Of a stretch of 6,426 nucleotides of DNA, positions 1-6,426 are shown in pieces. This stretch comes from an uncultured Prevotella sp. (lineage in GTDB: Bacteria; Bacteroidota; Bacteroidia; Bacteroidales; Bacteroidaceae). Numbering within the stretch: position 1 is the stretch's first letter; each line of letters starts with the position of its first letter. Location: NCBI RefSeq assembly GCF_900549175.1, contig NZ_URNN01000164.1, positions 1 through 6,426 on the forward strand, read 5' to 3'. Position numbers and translations under genes: made by a program. The notes under the pieces were generated by a model. The model worked only from the letters and a program-made list of their open reading frames with translations, searched no databases and had not been told where the DNA came from.

Positions 1-286
1 CAGATTTGCCGCTGCGGGCGGTCGCAATGAACGGCGGCACAGTCGGGTTGCGGCGGTTCAGGTGTATTCCTCCCAGACCGTAATCGCGGCAGAGCTGGAA
101 ATGGTCGTGCACGACAATGCGGCGCAGGCACTCGTCGGGCAGGACGTCGAGCAGGCGGGCGCAGTCGGCGGCGGAGGCCCCGGGCTTGCGCAGATGCAGT
201 GTGTCGATGCCGCAGTCGAAGAGTTCCCTTATCCTCTGCGCCTCGTAAGGAATGGGGTGGGGGGATGTTATGACGATAAGTTTCAT
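1..286 (-). CDS. ThiE/TenI-family protein, N-terminal part (cut by window edge)
   Basis: The first 95 codons of a minus-strand gene that leaves the window on the left. The protein begins MKLIVITSPHPIPYEAQRIR, which looks like the first strand and helix of a thiamine phosphate synthase-type TIM barrel. LHLRKPGAS (residues 30-38) sits where ThiE has its QLR-K-D strand, VHDHFQL (59-65) where ThiE has the DDRVELA loop, and GGIHLNRRN (72-80) where ThiE has GVHLG. It is clearly different from the complete ThiE encoded at 2269-2883, so it is a second family member rather than a duplicate. Bacteroidetes thi clusters often carry such a divergent copy. TenI-like proteins of this fold can be thiazole tautomerases, which would fit the cluster, but half the protein is missing here. 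The ATG at 286-284 is the natural start because it opens directly on the first beta strand. Family membership is fairly sure; the exact reaction is inference. Confidence 0.8.
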   Translation of the reverse strand, partial: MKLIVITSPHPIPYEAQRIRELFDCGIDTLHLRKPGASAADCARLLDVLPDECLRRIVVHDHFQLCRDYGLGGIHLNRRNPTVPPFIATARSGKS

Positions 287-320
287 AGGTGGTGATATAA
301 AAAGTGAGGCTGTGTCAAAA

Positions 321-460
321 TGCGGTTTATCCACTGTAGGGACATATTTTTCGCTATGCTCAACAGCACGTCTTGTATTTGTCCGCTCATAACATACTTA
401 TATTCAATGTCTATTTGGCGGACAAATACGAGAATATGTCCCTACAGTGGGTGAACCGTA
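321..460. repeat. Nested imperfect palindrome, MITE-like, between thiC and the thiE-like gene
   Basis: Most of the 202-base gap 287-488 is one large inverted repeat. The outer arms match perfectly over 18 bases (331-348 against 433-450, core TGTAGGGACATATT) and extend with three mismatches to 321-348/433-460. A second perfect 12-base pair is nested inside (375-386, GTATTTGTCCGC, against 418-429). On the right the two arm sequences are nearly continuous, while the left arm holds about 25 extra bases between them. As RNA it would fold into a long stem downstream of thiC, so it could end or stabilise the thiC transcript, but no clean U-run follows. A short non-autonomous mobile element is an alternative. 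No open frame in it resembles a known protein. Confidence 0.75.
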
Positions 461-488
461 ATATCGATAAATACTTCTCCCGTATGGT

Positions 489-2240
<1,752 letters not shown>

Positions 2241-2268
2241 ATAAATAAAAACTCCTTAATTTCTTAAC

Positions 2269-2883
2269 TTATAATTCAATTATCCTCCTCATCTCCTCCA
2301 CCGGATTTTCGGCGTCAAGCACGGCTCCGCTCAGGGCTATGCCGTGCACGCCGGTGCCCATTACGGCCGGAATGTCGTCGCGGAGTATGCCGCCGATGGC
2401 CACCACGGGCAGGTCGATGCCGGCCGCGTCCATGCGGGTGATGATGCCGCGGTAGCCGTCGAGACCGAGCACGGGCGACAGGTTGGCCTTTGTAGTGGTG
2501 AAGCGGAACGGGCCGCAACCTATATAGTCGGCTCCCTCGCGCCACAGGCGCTCCACGTCGTCGAACGTGTTGGCCGTTCCGCCGATGATGAACTCCTCGC
2601 CGAGCACGCGGCGCGCCTCACTCACGGGCATGTCGTTGCGCCCGAGATGCACGCCGTCGGCCTTCAGCTCTTTGGCCAGTTCAACGCGGTCGTCAAGCAG
2701 GAATACCGCATCGTGCTCCTTGCAAAGGGGCTGTATGGCGGCAGCCGCCCCGCGCACCTCGTCGTCCGTGGCGTCTTTCATGCGCAGCTGAATCCACCGG
2801 CAGCCGCCTTCGAGCGCCATGCGGGCACCGTCGACGTATGAGAACCGGTCGTTCTTGTGGGTTATAAACTGTACTTGTTTCAT
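2269..2883 (-). CDS. thiE: Thiamine phosphate synthase ThiE
   Basis: Couples HMP pyrophosphate with thiazole phosphate to give thiamine phosphate; cytosolic TIM-barrel enzyme. The 204-residue length is normal for the family. Substrate-site motifs appear in order: QLRMKD (32-37), DDRVELA (64-70), DGVHLGRNDM (76-85), IGGTANT (100-106), the phosphate-binding GCGPFRFTTTK (122-132), VAIGGI (161-166) and ALSGAV (183-188). Its ATG overlaps the thiD stop codon as ATGA (2883-2880), so the two genes are probably translationally coupled, and no separate ribosome binding site is visible. In the pathway it uses the product of the adjacent ThiD. Everything expected of an active ThiE is present. Confidence 0.97.
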   Translation of the reverse strand: MKQVQFITHKNDRFSYVDGARMALEGGCRWIQLRMKDATDDEVRGAAAAIQPLCKEHDAVFLLDDRVELAKELKADGVHLGRNDMPVSEARRVLGEEFIIGGTANTFDDVERLWREGADYIGCGPFRFTTTKANLSPVLGLDGYRGIITRMDAAGIDLPVVAIGGILRDDIPAVMGTGVHGIALSGAVLDAENPVEEMRRIIEL

Positions 2884-3758
2884 ATCTTAATCAGTTTTTT
2901 CGGGTCAAAGAAATGGTTGACAGGGCCGTGACCACCGCCTATTTCCACATCGGCACCGGCCTTCAGTGCCTCCGTAAGGTAGTCTTTGGCCAGCGCGATG
3001 GCGTCACCGGCCGGACAACCGAACGCGAGATACGACGCTATTGCCGCCGAGAGCGTGCAGCCCGTGCCGTGGGTGTTGCGCGTCGGAACGTTGTCGCACG
3101 CAAATTCACACATCATCAGACCGCCATCCACGATACGGAATCCGTCTACGGCACTGCTTCCTTCCACGAAACGGTTTTCGTCCGCGACACGATAAAACCG
3201 GTCGGTCTTTCGTCCGGCGAGGTGGCCGCCCTTTATCAGAACAGCCTCACAGCCCTTCTTCAGTATCCTTCCGGCGGCGATGTCCATGTCATCACAGGAT
3301 GTTATCTTCATGCCGGACAGCACCTCAGCCTCCGGAACATTGGGTGTCAGCAGCGTTGCCATCGGCATCAGCCGCCTACAGAAGACATCGAGAGCGTCCT
3401 CCTGCATGAGCCGCGAACCGCTTGTGGAGACCATCACCGGGTCTACTACGAGGCGGTCTGCGTCATACTGACTCAATGTATCTGCTATGGCGCATATCGT
3501 GTCGGCATCGTTCACCATGCCAATCTTCACGGCCAGCGGATGTATGTCGTCCATCACGGCGCGTATCTGTCCGGCCACGATGTCGGGACGTATGGCCTGA
3601 ACGGCCGTTACGCCGAGCGTGTTCTGCACCGTTATCGACGTGATGGCCGACGCCGCGTAGCATCCCAGTGCCGACATTGTCTTGATGTCGGCCTGTATGC
3701 CAGCACCGCCGCTGCTGTCGCTGCCGGCAATGGTGAGAACGGGAAAATACTTTTTCAT
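2880..3758 (-). CDS. thiD: Hydroxymethylpyrimidine/phosphomethylpyrimidine kinase ThiD
   Basis: Ribokinase-fold kinase that phosphorylates HMP and HMP phosphate to HMP pyrophosphate, the pyrimidine substrate of ThiE; cytosolic. The 292-residue protein shows the N-terminal TIAGSDSSGGAGIQAD (9-24), VKIGM (77-81), VVDPVMVSTSG (104-114), TPNVPEAEVL (138-147), VLIKGGH (173-179) and the catalytic anion-hole motif THGTGCTLSAAIAS (229-242). The C-terminus is ordinary and no TenA or ThiE fusion is present. The reading frame ends in TGA within the ATGA that starts thiE. Upstream, a 198-base repeat-filled gap separates it from thiH, so it may rely on read-through from thiS-thiH or on an unrecognised promoter. 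No Shine-Dalgarno precedes the ATG at 3758. Confidence 0.97.
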   Translation of the reverse strand: MKKYFPVLTIAGSDSSGGAGIQADIKTMSALGCYAASAITSITVQNTLGVTAVQAIRPDIVAGQIRAVMDDIHPLAVKIGMVNDADTICAIADTLSQYDADRLVVDPVMVSTSGSRLMQEDALDVFCRRLMPMATLLTPNVPEAEVLSGMKITSCDDMDIAAGRILKKGCEAVLIKGGHLAGRKTDRFYRVADENRFVEGSSAVDGFRIVDGGLMMCEFACDNVPTRNTHGTGCTLSAAIASYLAFGCPAGDAIALAKDYLTEALKAGADVEIGGGHGPVNHFFDPKKLIKI

Positions 3759-3779
3759 AATTGTGAGTTATGAGTTTTG

Positions 3780-3844
3780 AATTACGAGTTATTCTCGCTG
3801 CGCTGCGATTGTGAATTGTTTAATTACGAATTATCGCCGTGCGG
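3780..3844. repeat. Degenerate AATTACGA(A/G)TTAT repeats in the thiH-thiD gap
   Basis: Two related units, at 3780-3802 and 3822-3844, each start AATTACGA(G/A)TTAT and end in a short GC-rich piece (CTCGCTGCG or CGCCGTGCGG). Their AT-rich half is the reverse complement of the CCAATTCGTAATT motif in the 61-base tandem repeat that follows, so they look like decayed, oppositely oriented members of the same intergenic repeat family. The flanking bases 3759-3779 (TGAGTTATGAGTTTTGAATT) are of the same flavour. No gene, promoter consensus or known RNA was recognised in 3759-3874. Confidence 0.55.
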
Positions 3845-3874
3845 CATGGCATATCATATACACAACAAGGCAAT

Positions 3875-4007
3875 AATTTGTAATTCTTTAATTCTTCATC
3901 GGGCGCAGCCCGACAACTCGTCATTCGTCATTCCCAATTTGTAATTCTCCAATTCTTCATCGGGCGCAGCCCGACAACTTGTCATTCGTCATTCCCAATT
4001 CGTAATT
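3875..4007. repeat. 61-base tandem repeat overlapping the thiH 3' end
   Basis: Two complete 61-base units (3875-3935 and 3936-3996) differ at only three positions, followed by an 11-base start of a third unit (3997-4007, AATTCGTAATT). Each unit contains the GC-rich hairpin CGGGCGCAGCCCG and the flanking GTCATTCGTCATTCCC. The second unit and the stub lie inside the thiH reading frame and encode its last 16 residues and stop codon. The perfect small stem CGGGC-GCA-GCCCG in each unit could act as a bidirectional hairpin after thiH, although no strong U-run follows directly. Confidence 0.9.
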
Positions 4008-5117
4008 GTCAAACACTCTGTCCCAGTTTTTCCATACCGGTTCCAGTCCGAGGGCGCGCAGGTCGCGTTCCACCTCGCCGGCCTTGCGGCCGTCGCTTAT
4101 CTCAAACTGCTCCAGCGAATTGGGGTAGCAGGCATATCCGCCCGGGTCGGTATGGCTCTCAGCACTCATCGTGGTCACGCCGAGCGTGGCCATGTTGTTG
4201 CGCACGTTGGCCGGTTCGCGTGTGGAGTAGGATATGTCCACGTCGTGGTCGAAGATGCGCATGGCGAATGTGGCCTGTGCCAGTTCGCGGTCGGACATGA
4301 TGACATTGGGTTGGAAGCCGCCGTTTTCGGCATGGCGCATGCGCGGGAAGTTGACACTGTACTGCGTGCGCCAATATGTCTTTTCGAGATAACGCAGGTG
4401 GCGGGCCATCATGGTCACGTCCGTCCGCCAGTCTTCCAGACCTATCAGCACACCCATGCCTATCTTGTGCACGCCGGCCTGCCCCATGCGGTCGAAGCCG
4501 TTGAGGCGCCATTCGTAGTTCGACTTCATGCCGCGCGGGTGGTATATCTTGTAGCGTGCCTCGTTGTACGTCTCCTGAAAGCATATCACGCCGTTCAGTC
4601 CGTGCTCGCGCAGCCGGGCATAATCTTCGGCCGCGAGCGGCATCACCTCTATCTGGAGGTTGTTGAAGTAGGGTTTGGCAAGGTCGAGCGCGCGGGCAAG
4701 GTAGTCCACGCCGGCCCTGGCGGGGTTCTCGCCTGTAACGATGAGCAGGTTGTCAAACGGGCCGAGCTTCTTTATGGCCTCGTATTCACGTACTATCTCC
4801 TCCTCGGTCAGTATGGTTCGCGCCATCTTGTTCTGCACGTGAAAGCCACAGTATACGCACGAGTTGGTGCACGAGTTGGTAATATAAATAGGTATGAACA
4901 AGTTGACGGTCTTGCCGAAACGCTCGCGCGTATACTTGCGGCTGAGCCATGCCATCTGTTCAAGATACTTGTCGGCGGCCGGCGAAATCATCGCCATGAA
5001 GTCGTCTATGTCGCAATGGGACTTGGAGAGCGCACGACGCACGTCGGCATCGGTCTTCGACATGATGCGCTCTGTTGTCTCGTCCCAGCTTATCTGTCTT
5101 ATAACGTCACTGAACAT
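3957..5117 (-). CDS. thiH: Tyrosine lyase ThiH (2-iminoacetate synthase)
   Basis: Radical-SAM enzyme that cleaves tyrosine to dehydroglycine (2-iminoacetate) and p-cresol, feeding thiazole synthase ThiG; it implies an anaerobic-type thiazole pathway without glycine oxidase ThiO. The 386-residue protein carries the radical-SAM motif C83-x3-C87-x2-C90 (SCTNSCVYCGF), the SAM-contacting VTGE (127-130), and the family signatures ISYSTREPANVRNNM (295-309) and MSAESHTDPGGY (317-328), then the terminal KNWDRVFD (363-370). E. coli ThiH is 377 residues, so length is close to normal. The last 16 residues (NYELGMTNDKLSGCAR) and the stop are encoded by an intergenic repeat and probably add nothing to catalysis. 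The gene starts 7 bases after the thiS stop, with GGAGGA inside thiS as a likely ribosome binding site. thiG, usually adjacent in Bacteroidetes clusters, is absent here. Confidence 0.96.
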   Translation of the reverse strand: MFSDVIRQISWDETTERIMSKTDADVRRALSKSHCDIDDFMAMISPAADKYLEQMAWLSRKYTRERFGKTVNLFIPIYITNSCTNSCVYCGFHVQNKMARTILTEEEIVREYEAIKKLGPFDNLLIVTGENPARAGVDYLARALDLAKPYFNNLQIEVMPLAAEDYARLREHGLNGVICFQETYNEARYKIYHPRGMKSNYEWRLNGFDRMGQAGVHKIGMGVLIGLEDWRTDVTMMARHLRYLEKTYWRTQYSVNFPRMRHAENGGFQPNVIMSDRELAQATFAMRIFDHDVDISYSTREPANVRNNMATLGVTTMSAESHTDPGGYACYPNSLEQFEISDGRKAGEVERDLRALGLEPVWKNWDRVFDNYELGMTNDKLSGCAR

Positions 5118-5124
5118 TCTTGTA

Positions 5125-5325
5125 TTATCCTCCGCAAAATGCTTTAAGTATCACTATTGTGTCGCCGTCGTTCACAACGTGCGAATCCCACTCTCCGCGG
5201 GATACCATCTCGTTGTTCACGGCCACGGCCACACCTTTCTCCGGCAACTGGCAAGTGTCAGCCACGCCACGGAGAGTTGTTCCCTCGGGGAACTCTGTCT
5301 GTTTGTTGTTTATTGTTATTTTCAT
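5125..5325 (-). CDS. thiS: Sulfur carrier protein ThiS
   Basis: Small ubiquitin-like protein whose C-terminal glycine is adenylated by ThiF and then thiocarboxylated to carry sulfur to the thiazole. The 66-residue length is typical. The sequence starts MKITINNKQTEF, has the ThiS-like core VAVAVNNEMVSRGEWDSHVV (33-52) and DGDTIVILKAFCGG (53-66), ending in the essential Gly-Gly. A longer open frame continues upstream to 5487, but it translates a dispersed intergenic repeat, and family length plus the typical beta-strand start place the true ATG at 5325. It is the first gene of the thi series and sits 7 bases before thiH. No TPP riboswitch is recognisable in the 170 bases upstream, which are mostly repeat. 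Confidence 0.96.
   Translation of the reverse strand: MKITINNKQTEFPEGTTLRGVADTCQLPEKGVAVAVNNEMVSRGEWDSHVVNDGDTIVILKAFCGG
5128..5133 (-). promoter_or_regulatory. Likely thiH ribosome binding site inside the thiS C-terminal codons
   Basis: The two GGA codons for the terminal Gly-Gly of ThiS form GGAGGA on the minus strand, 10 bases before the thiH ATG. The same six bases thus encode the functional tail of ThiS and resemble a Shine-Dalgarno site for thiH, consistent with coupled translation. Bacteroidetes depend little on Shine-Dalgarno pairing, so its importance is inference. Confidence 0.45.
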
Positions 5326-5354
5326 AAAGTCTTGTTGTTGGAATCCTTTATGCC

Positions 5355-5463
5355 GGTATTGGCTTTCGCTCGGTCTTTGACCGCTTGCAAGGCAAGAACT
5401 CCTTAGCGACCGCAGGGAGCGATAACTCCTATAACTCCTTAAAAAAACTCCTTTAACTCCTAA
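5355..5463 (-). repeat. Dispersed GGAGTTAA/GCCAATACC repeat, copy upstream of thiS
   Basis: Read on the minus strand, this copy has TTAGGAGTTAAAGGAGTT (5463-5446), a 33-base core (5429-5397) running from GGAGTTATCGCTCCC to GGTCGCTAAGGAGTT, a 30-base insert (5396-5367), and AAAGCCAATACC (5366-5355). The insert consists largely of two perfect mini-hairpins, CGGTC-TTT-GACCG (5371-5383) and CTTGC-AAG-GCAAG (5384-5396). The core and both flanking motifs recur exactly, in inverted orientation, at 6361-6426. It occupies most of the thiS leader, where a thiamine regulatory element would otherwise be expected. The whole gap 5326-5616 holds this repeat, a small palindrome TTAAC-ACCC-GTTAA (5471-5484), and the HU-gene promoter and leader. 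Confidence 0.9.
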
Positions 5464-5529
5464 ATTCAGATTAACACCCGTTAACACTGCCGGAAGCCCC
5501 GTTTCTCATGTCCTCTGCCGGGAAATGGC

Positions 5530-5537
5530 TATCTTTG
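5530..5537 (+). promoter_or_regulatory. Bacteroidetes -7 promoter element for the HU-related gene
   Basis: TATCTTTG matches the Bacteroidetes sigma-factor -7 consensus TAnnTTTG. It lies 79 bases upstream of the HU-family start codon, giving a leader of roughly 70-75 bases. An upstream TTTC at 5502-5505 is a poor, somewhat distant match to the -33 TTTG element, so only the -7 half is well supported. The leader after it is rich in CAAC and CAAAAC and should be unstructured. Confidence 0.6.
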
Positions 5538-5598
5538 CAATGTCATCCGGAAGACATGAGAGAGTTAAACAACAACATCAACAAAACAACAACAAAAC

Positions 5599-5606
5599 AA
5601 AGGAGG
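5599..5606 (+). promoter_or_regulatory. Strong Shine-Dalgarno site of the HU-related gene
   Basis: AAAGGAGG lies 10 bases before the ATG at 5617 and complements the 16S 3' end well. It fixes the start of the HU-related gene. Such a strong site is unusual in Bacteroidetes and is absent from thiC, thiD and thiE in this window, but it is repeated before the small gene at 6262. Confidence 0.75.
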
Positions 5607-5616
5607 AAAGAAAGTT

Positions 5617-6081
5617 ATGATTCACTACAGACTTTACCAAAACAACAACGTGGAGAGCGAACAGTACAAGAAGTGGTACGGACGTGCCGTAACGACAGCC
5701 ACCACCGACCTCGAAACCCTGGCCGAGCGCATCCAGCGCAACTGTACAGCCAAGAAGGGCGACGTTCTGGTCGTGCTGACAGAGCTGGTGGAGGTGATGC
5801 GCGACGAGCTCCAGAGCTCGCACCGCGTCAAGCTCGACGGCTTCGGGTCGTTCAAGATAGGCCTGAAGACCGTGGGCTGCGACAGTGCCAAGGATTTTTC
5901 GGCAGCCCACAACATCAAGGGCATGCGCGTGCTCTTCTCGCCGGCACTGAAGCTGTCGGCTGACGGACGCCGCCTGCGCACATTCCTCGACGGCTGCAAG
6001 GTGGCCGAGCTGCCCAGCAACGCCGTGGACAAGAGCAAGGACACCGCCGGCGACAGCGGGGGCACCACGGTGGAACCCTGA
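5617..6081 (+). CDS. HU-related (HU/IHF-fold) DNA-binding protein, Bacteroidetes type
   Basis: Likely nucleoid-type DNA-binding protein of the extended HU-related group common in Bacteroidetes; DNA target unknown. The 154-residue protein is longer than classical HU (about 90 residues). It has an N-terminal extension (MIHYRLYQNN, then EQYKKWYGRAVT), a helical dimerisation region (DLETLAERIQ to VLTELVEVMRDEL, about 31-65), and the HU signature VKLDGFGSFKIGLKT (71-85). A beta-arm region follows up to FSPALKLSADGRRLRTFL (107-124), and then a low-complexity polar tail rich in Asp, Lys, Ser and Gly (about 136-154). It diverges from thiS, has its own promoter, and is followed after 180 bases by the smalltalk-like gene. 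This pair, often with an N-acetylmuramoyl-L-alanine amidase next, is a recurrent arrangement in Bacteroides and Prevotella genomes; the window stops before an amidase could be seen. Family assignment is confident; its biological role is not known. Confidence 0.88.
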   Translation: MIHYRLYQNNNVESEQYKKWYGRAVTTATTDLETLAERIQRNCTAKKGDVLVVLTELVEVMRDELQSSHRVKLDGFGSFKIGLKTVGCDSAKDFSAAHNIKGMRVLFSPALKLSADGRRLRTFLDGCKVAELPSNAVDKSKDTAGDSGGTTVEP

Positions 6082-6177
6082 CCGTAAGGAGTAGGCGGCA
6101 GCACTGCGCAGACAGCACCGCACAGACAGCACCGCACAGGCTGCCGCAGACTCCGGCGCAGTGCACTGACCGTAAGG
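6078..6177 (+). repeat. GC-rich direct repeats and hairpin arms between the HU-related and smalltalk-like genes
   Basis: The interval after the HU-gene stop is GC-rich and internally repetitive. CTGACCGTAAGG occurs at 6078-6089 (overlapping the stop codon) and again at 6166-6177, both followed by a CACTGCGC-containing stretch. A perfect 14-base tandem, CAGACAGCACCGCA, lies at 6109-6122 and 6123-6136. Two alternative perfect stems exist: GCACTGCGC (6101-6109) with 6156-6164, and GCGGCAGC (6095-6102) with 6140-6147. These overlap and so exclude each other, as in attenuators, but no U-run follows. It could modulate read-through to the small gene. Confidence 0.7.
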
Positions 6178-6243
6178 CGGTTGCACTGCGCCTATAAAGC
6201 AACACTTTAGGCACAACATCATCATCAACAACACATGCACAGG

Positions 6244-6253
6244 AAAGGAGGGG
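6244..6253 (+). promoter_or_regulatory. Strong Shine-Dalgarno site of the smalltalk-like gene
   Basis: AAAGGAGGGG ends 8 bases before the ATG at 6262. It follows a leader (about 6211-6240) rich in CAAC and CATCAT, much like the leader of the HU-related gene, and is the main evidence that the very short frame after it is translated. Confidence 0.75.
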
Positions 6254-6261
6254 AACATATT

Positions 6262-6354
6262 ATGAAACGCGAGACATGGAAATTTGTGGTACAGCTGATA
6301 ACGGCCATACTCACCGCCATTGCCACCACACTCGGAGTGACGAGCTGTATCTGA
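6262..6354 (+). CDS. Smalltalk-family small protein (30 residues)
   Basis: A 30-codon gene encoding MKRETWKFVVQLITAILTAI followed by ATTLGVTSCI. It matches from memory the pattern of the Bacteroidetes-only family that NCBI names 'smalltalk protein': a short charged start with a Trp-Lys-Phe, one hydrophobic helix of about 18 residues, and a conserved Thr-Ser-Cys near the end. The helix is long enough to span or insert in a membrane, and GVTSC resembles a lipobox, but only one residue would remain after the cysteine, so normal lipoprotein maturation would release almost no protein. A strong ribosome binding site and position 180 bases after the HU-related gene support it as real. The function of the family is unknown. 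Confidence 0.85.
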   Translation: MKRETWKFVVQLITAILTAIATTLGVTSCI

Positions 6355-6360
6355 ACTTCT

Positions 6361-6426
6361 TTAGGAGTTAAAGGAGTTAAAGGAGTTATCGCTCCCTGCG
6401 GTCGCTAAGGAGTTAAAGCCAATACC
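6361..6426 (+). repeat. Dispersed GGAGTTAA/GCCAATACC repeat, copy after the smalltalk-like gene (runs to window edge)
   Basis: Starts 6 bases after the small gene's stop codon. It contains TTAGGAGTTAAAGGAGTT (6361-6378), the 33-base core (6382-6414) identical to the reverse complement of 5397-5429, and AAAGCCAATACC (6415-6426), identical to the reverse complement of 5355-5366. Unlike the thiS-proximal copy it lacks the 30-base insert with two mini-hairpins. The match continues up to the last base of the window, so the element probably extends further. Confidence 0.9.

Noticed and set aside
4140..4170. TCTCAG at 4157-4162, minus-strand CTGAGA as in a TPP riboswitch
   Set aside because: It lies inside the conserved MSAESHTDPGGY codons of thiH, and the other TPP-riboswitch segments are absent.
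5326..5487. Longer thiS with an N-terminal extension from 5487
   Set aside because: The extension (including SYRSYRSLRSLRSS) is a translation of the dispersed GGAGTTAA-type repeat. ThiS proteins are about 66 residues and begin at the first beta strand, matching the ATG at 5325.
5508..5963. Plus-strand frame of 151 codons overlapping the HU-related gene
   Set aside because: It is an out-of-frame reading of the HU-related gene; the frame at 5617-6081 has the strong ribosome binding site and the GFGSFKIG signature. The minus-strand frames over 5578-6258 are also shadows.
6382..6410. Rho-independent terminator in the 33-base repeat core
   Set aside because: The core's GC-rich middle (CGCTCCCTGCGGTCGC) is not self-complementary, and no U-run follows, so no terminator could be supported.

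Overview
The window looks like chromosomal DNA from the Bacteroidales, most likely a Prevotella-type organism. The grounds are protein resemblance (a Bacteroidetes-style ThiE, a HU-related DNA-binding protein, and a 30-residue protein of the Bacteroidetes-restricted 'smalltalk' type), a TAnnTTTG promoter element, and GC-rich genes separated by AT-rich, repeat-filled gaps. No database search was possible; genus-level placement is inference.

From 1 to 5325, everything coding is on the minus strand and belongs to thiamine (vitamin B1) biosynthesis. In transcription order: thiS (sulfur carrier, 5325-5125), thiH (radical-SAM tyrosine lyase, 5117-3957), thiD (HMP/HMP-P kinase, 3758-2880), thiE (thiamine phosphate synthase, 2883-2269), thiC (HMP-P synthase, 2066-489), and the first 95 codons of a second ThiE/TenI-family protein (286-1) that runs off the left edge. 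ThiC makes the pyrimidine, ThiD phosphorylates it, and ThiS and ThiH supply sulfur and dehydroglycine for the thiazole. ThiE joins the two halves. The thiazole synthase gene thiG and the ThiS-activating gene thiF are not in the window. No TPP riboswitch was recognised in the leaders inspected.

From 5500 to 6354 a divergent plus-strand module holds a 154-residue HU-related protein and the 30-residue smalltalk-like protein. Both start codons follow a CAAC-rich leader and a strong AAAGGAGG ribosome binding site. A 180-base GC-rich gap with hairpin arms and tandem repeats lies between them.

The least explained material is in the gaps. A dispersed GGAGTTAA/GCCAATA repeat family occurs at 2091-2240, 5355-5463 and 6361-6426. 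The last two copies share an exact 33-base core in inverted orientation and bracket the HU/smalltalk module. A 61-base tandem repeat lies downstream of thiH and supplies its last 16 codons and stop. A nested 140-base palindrome lies between thiC and the second thiE-like gene. All three gaps of about 200 bases (287-488, 2067-2268, 3759-3956) are largely accounted for by these repeats.
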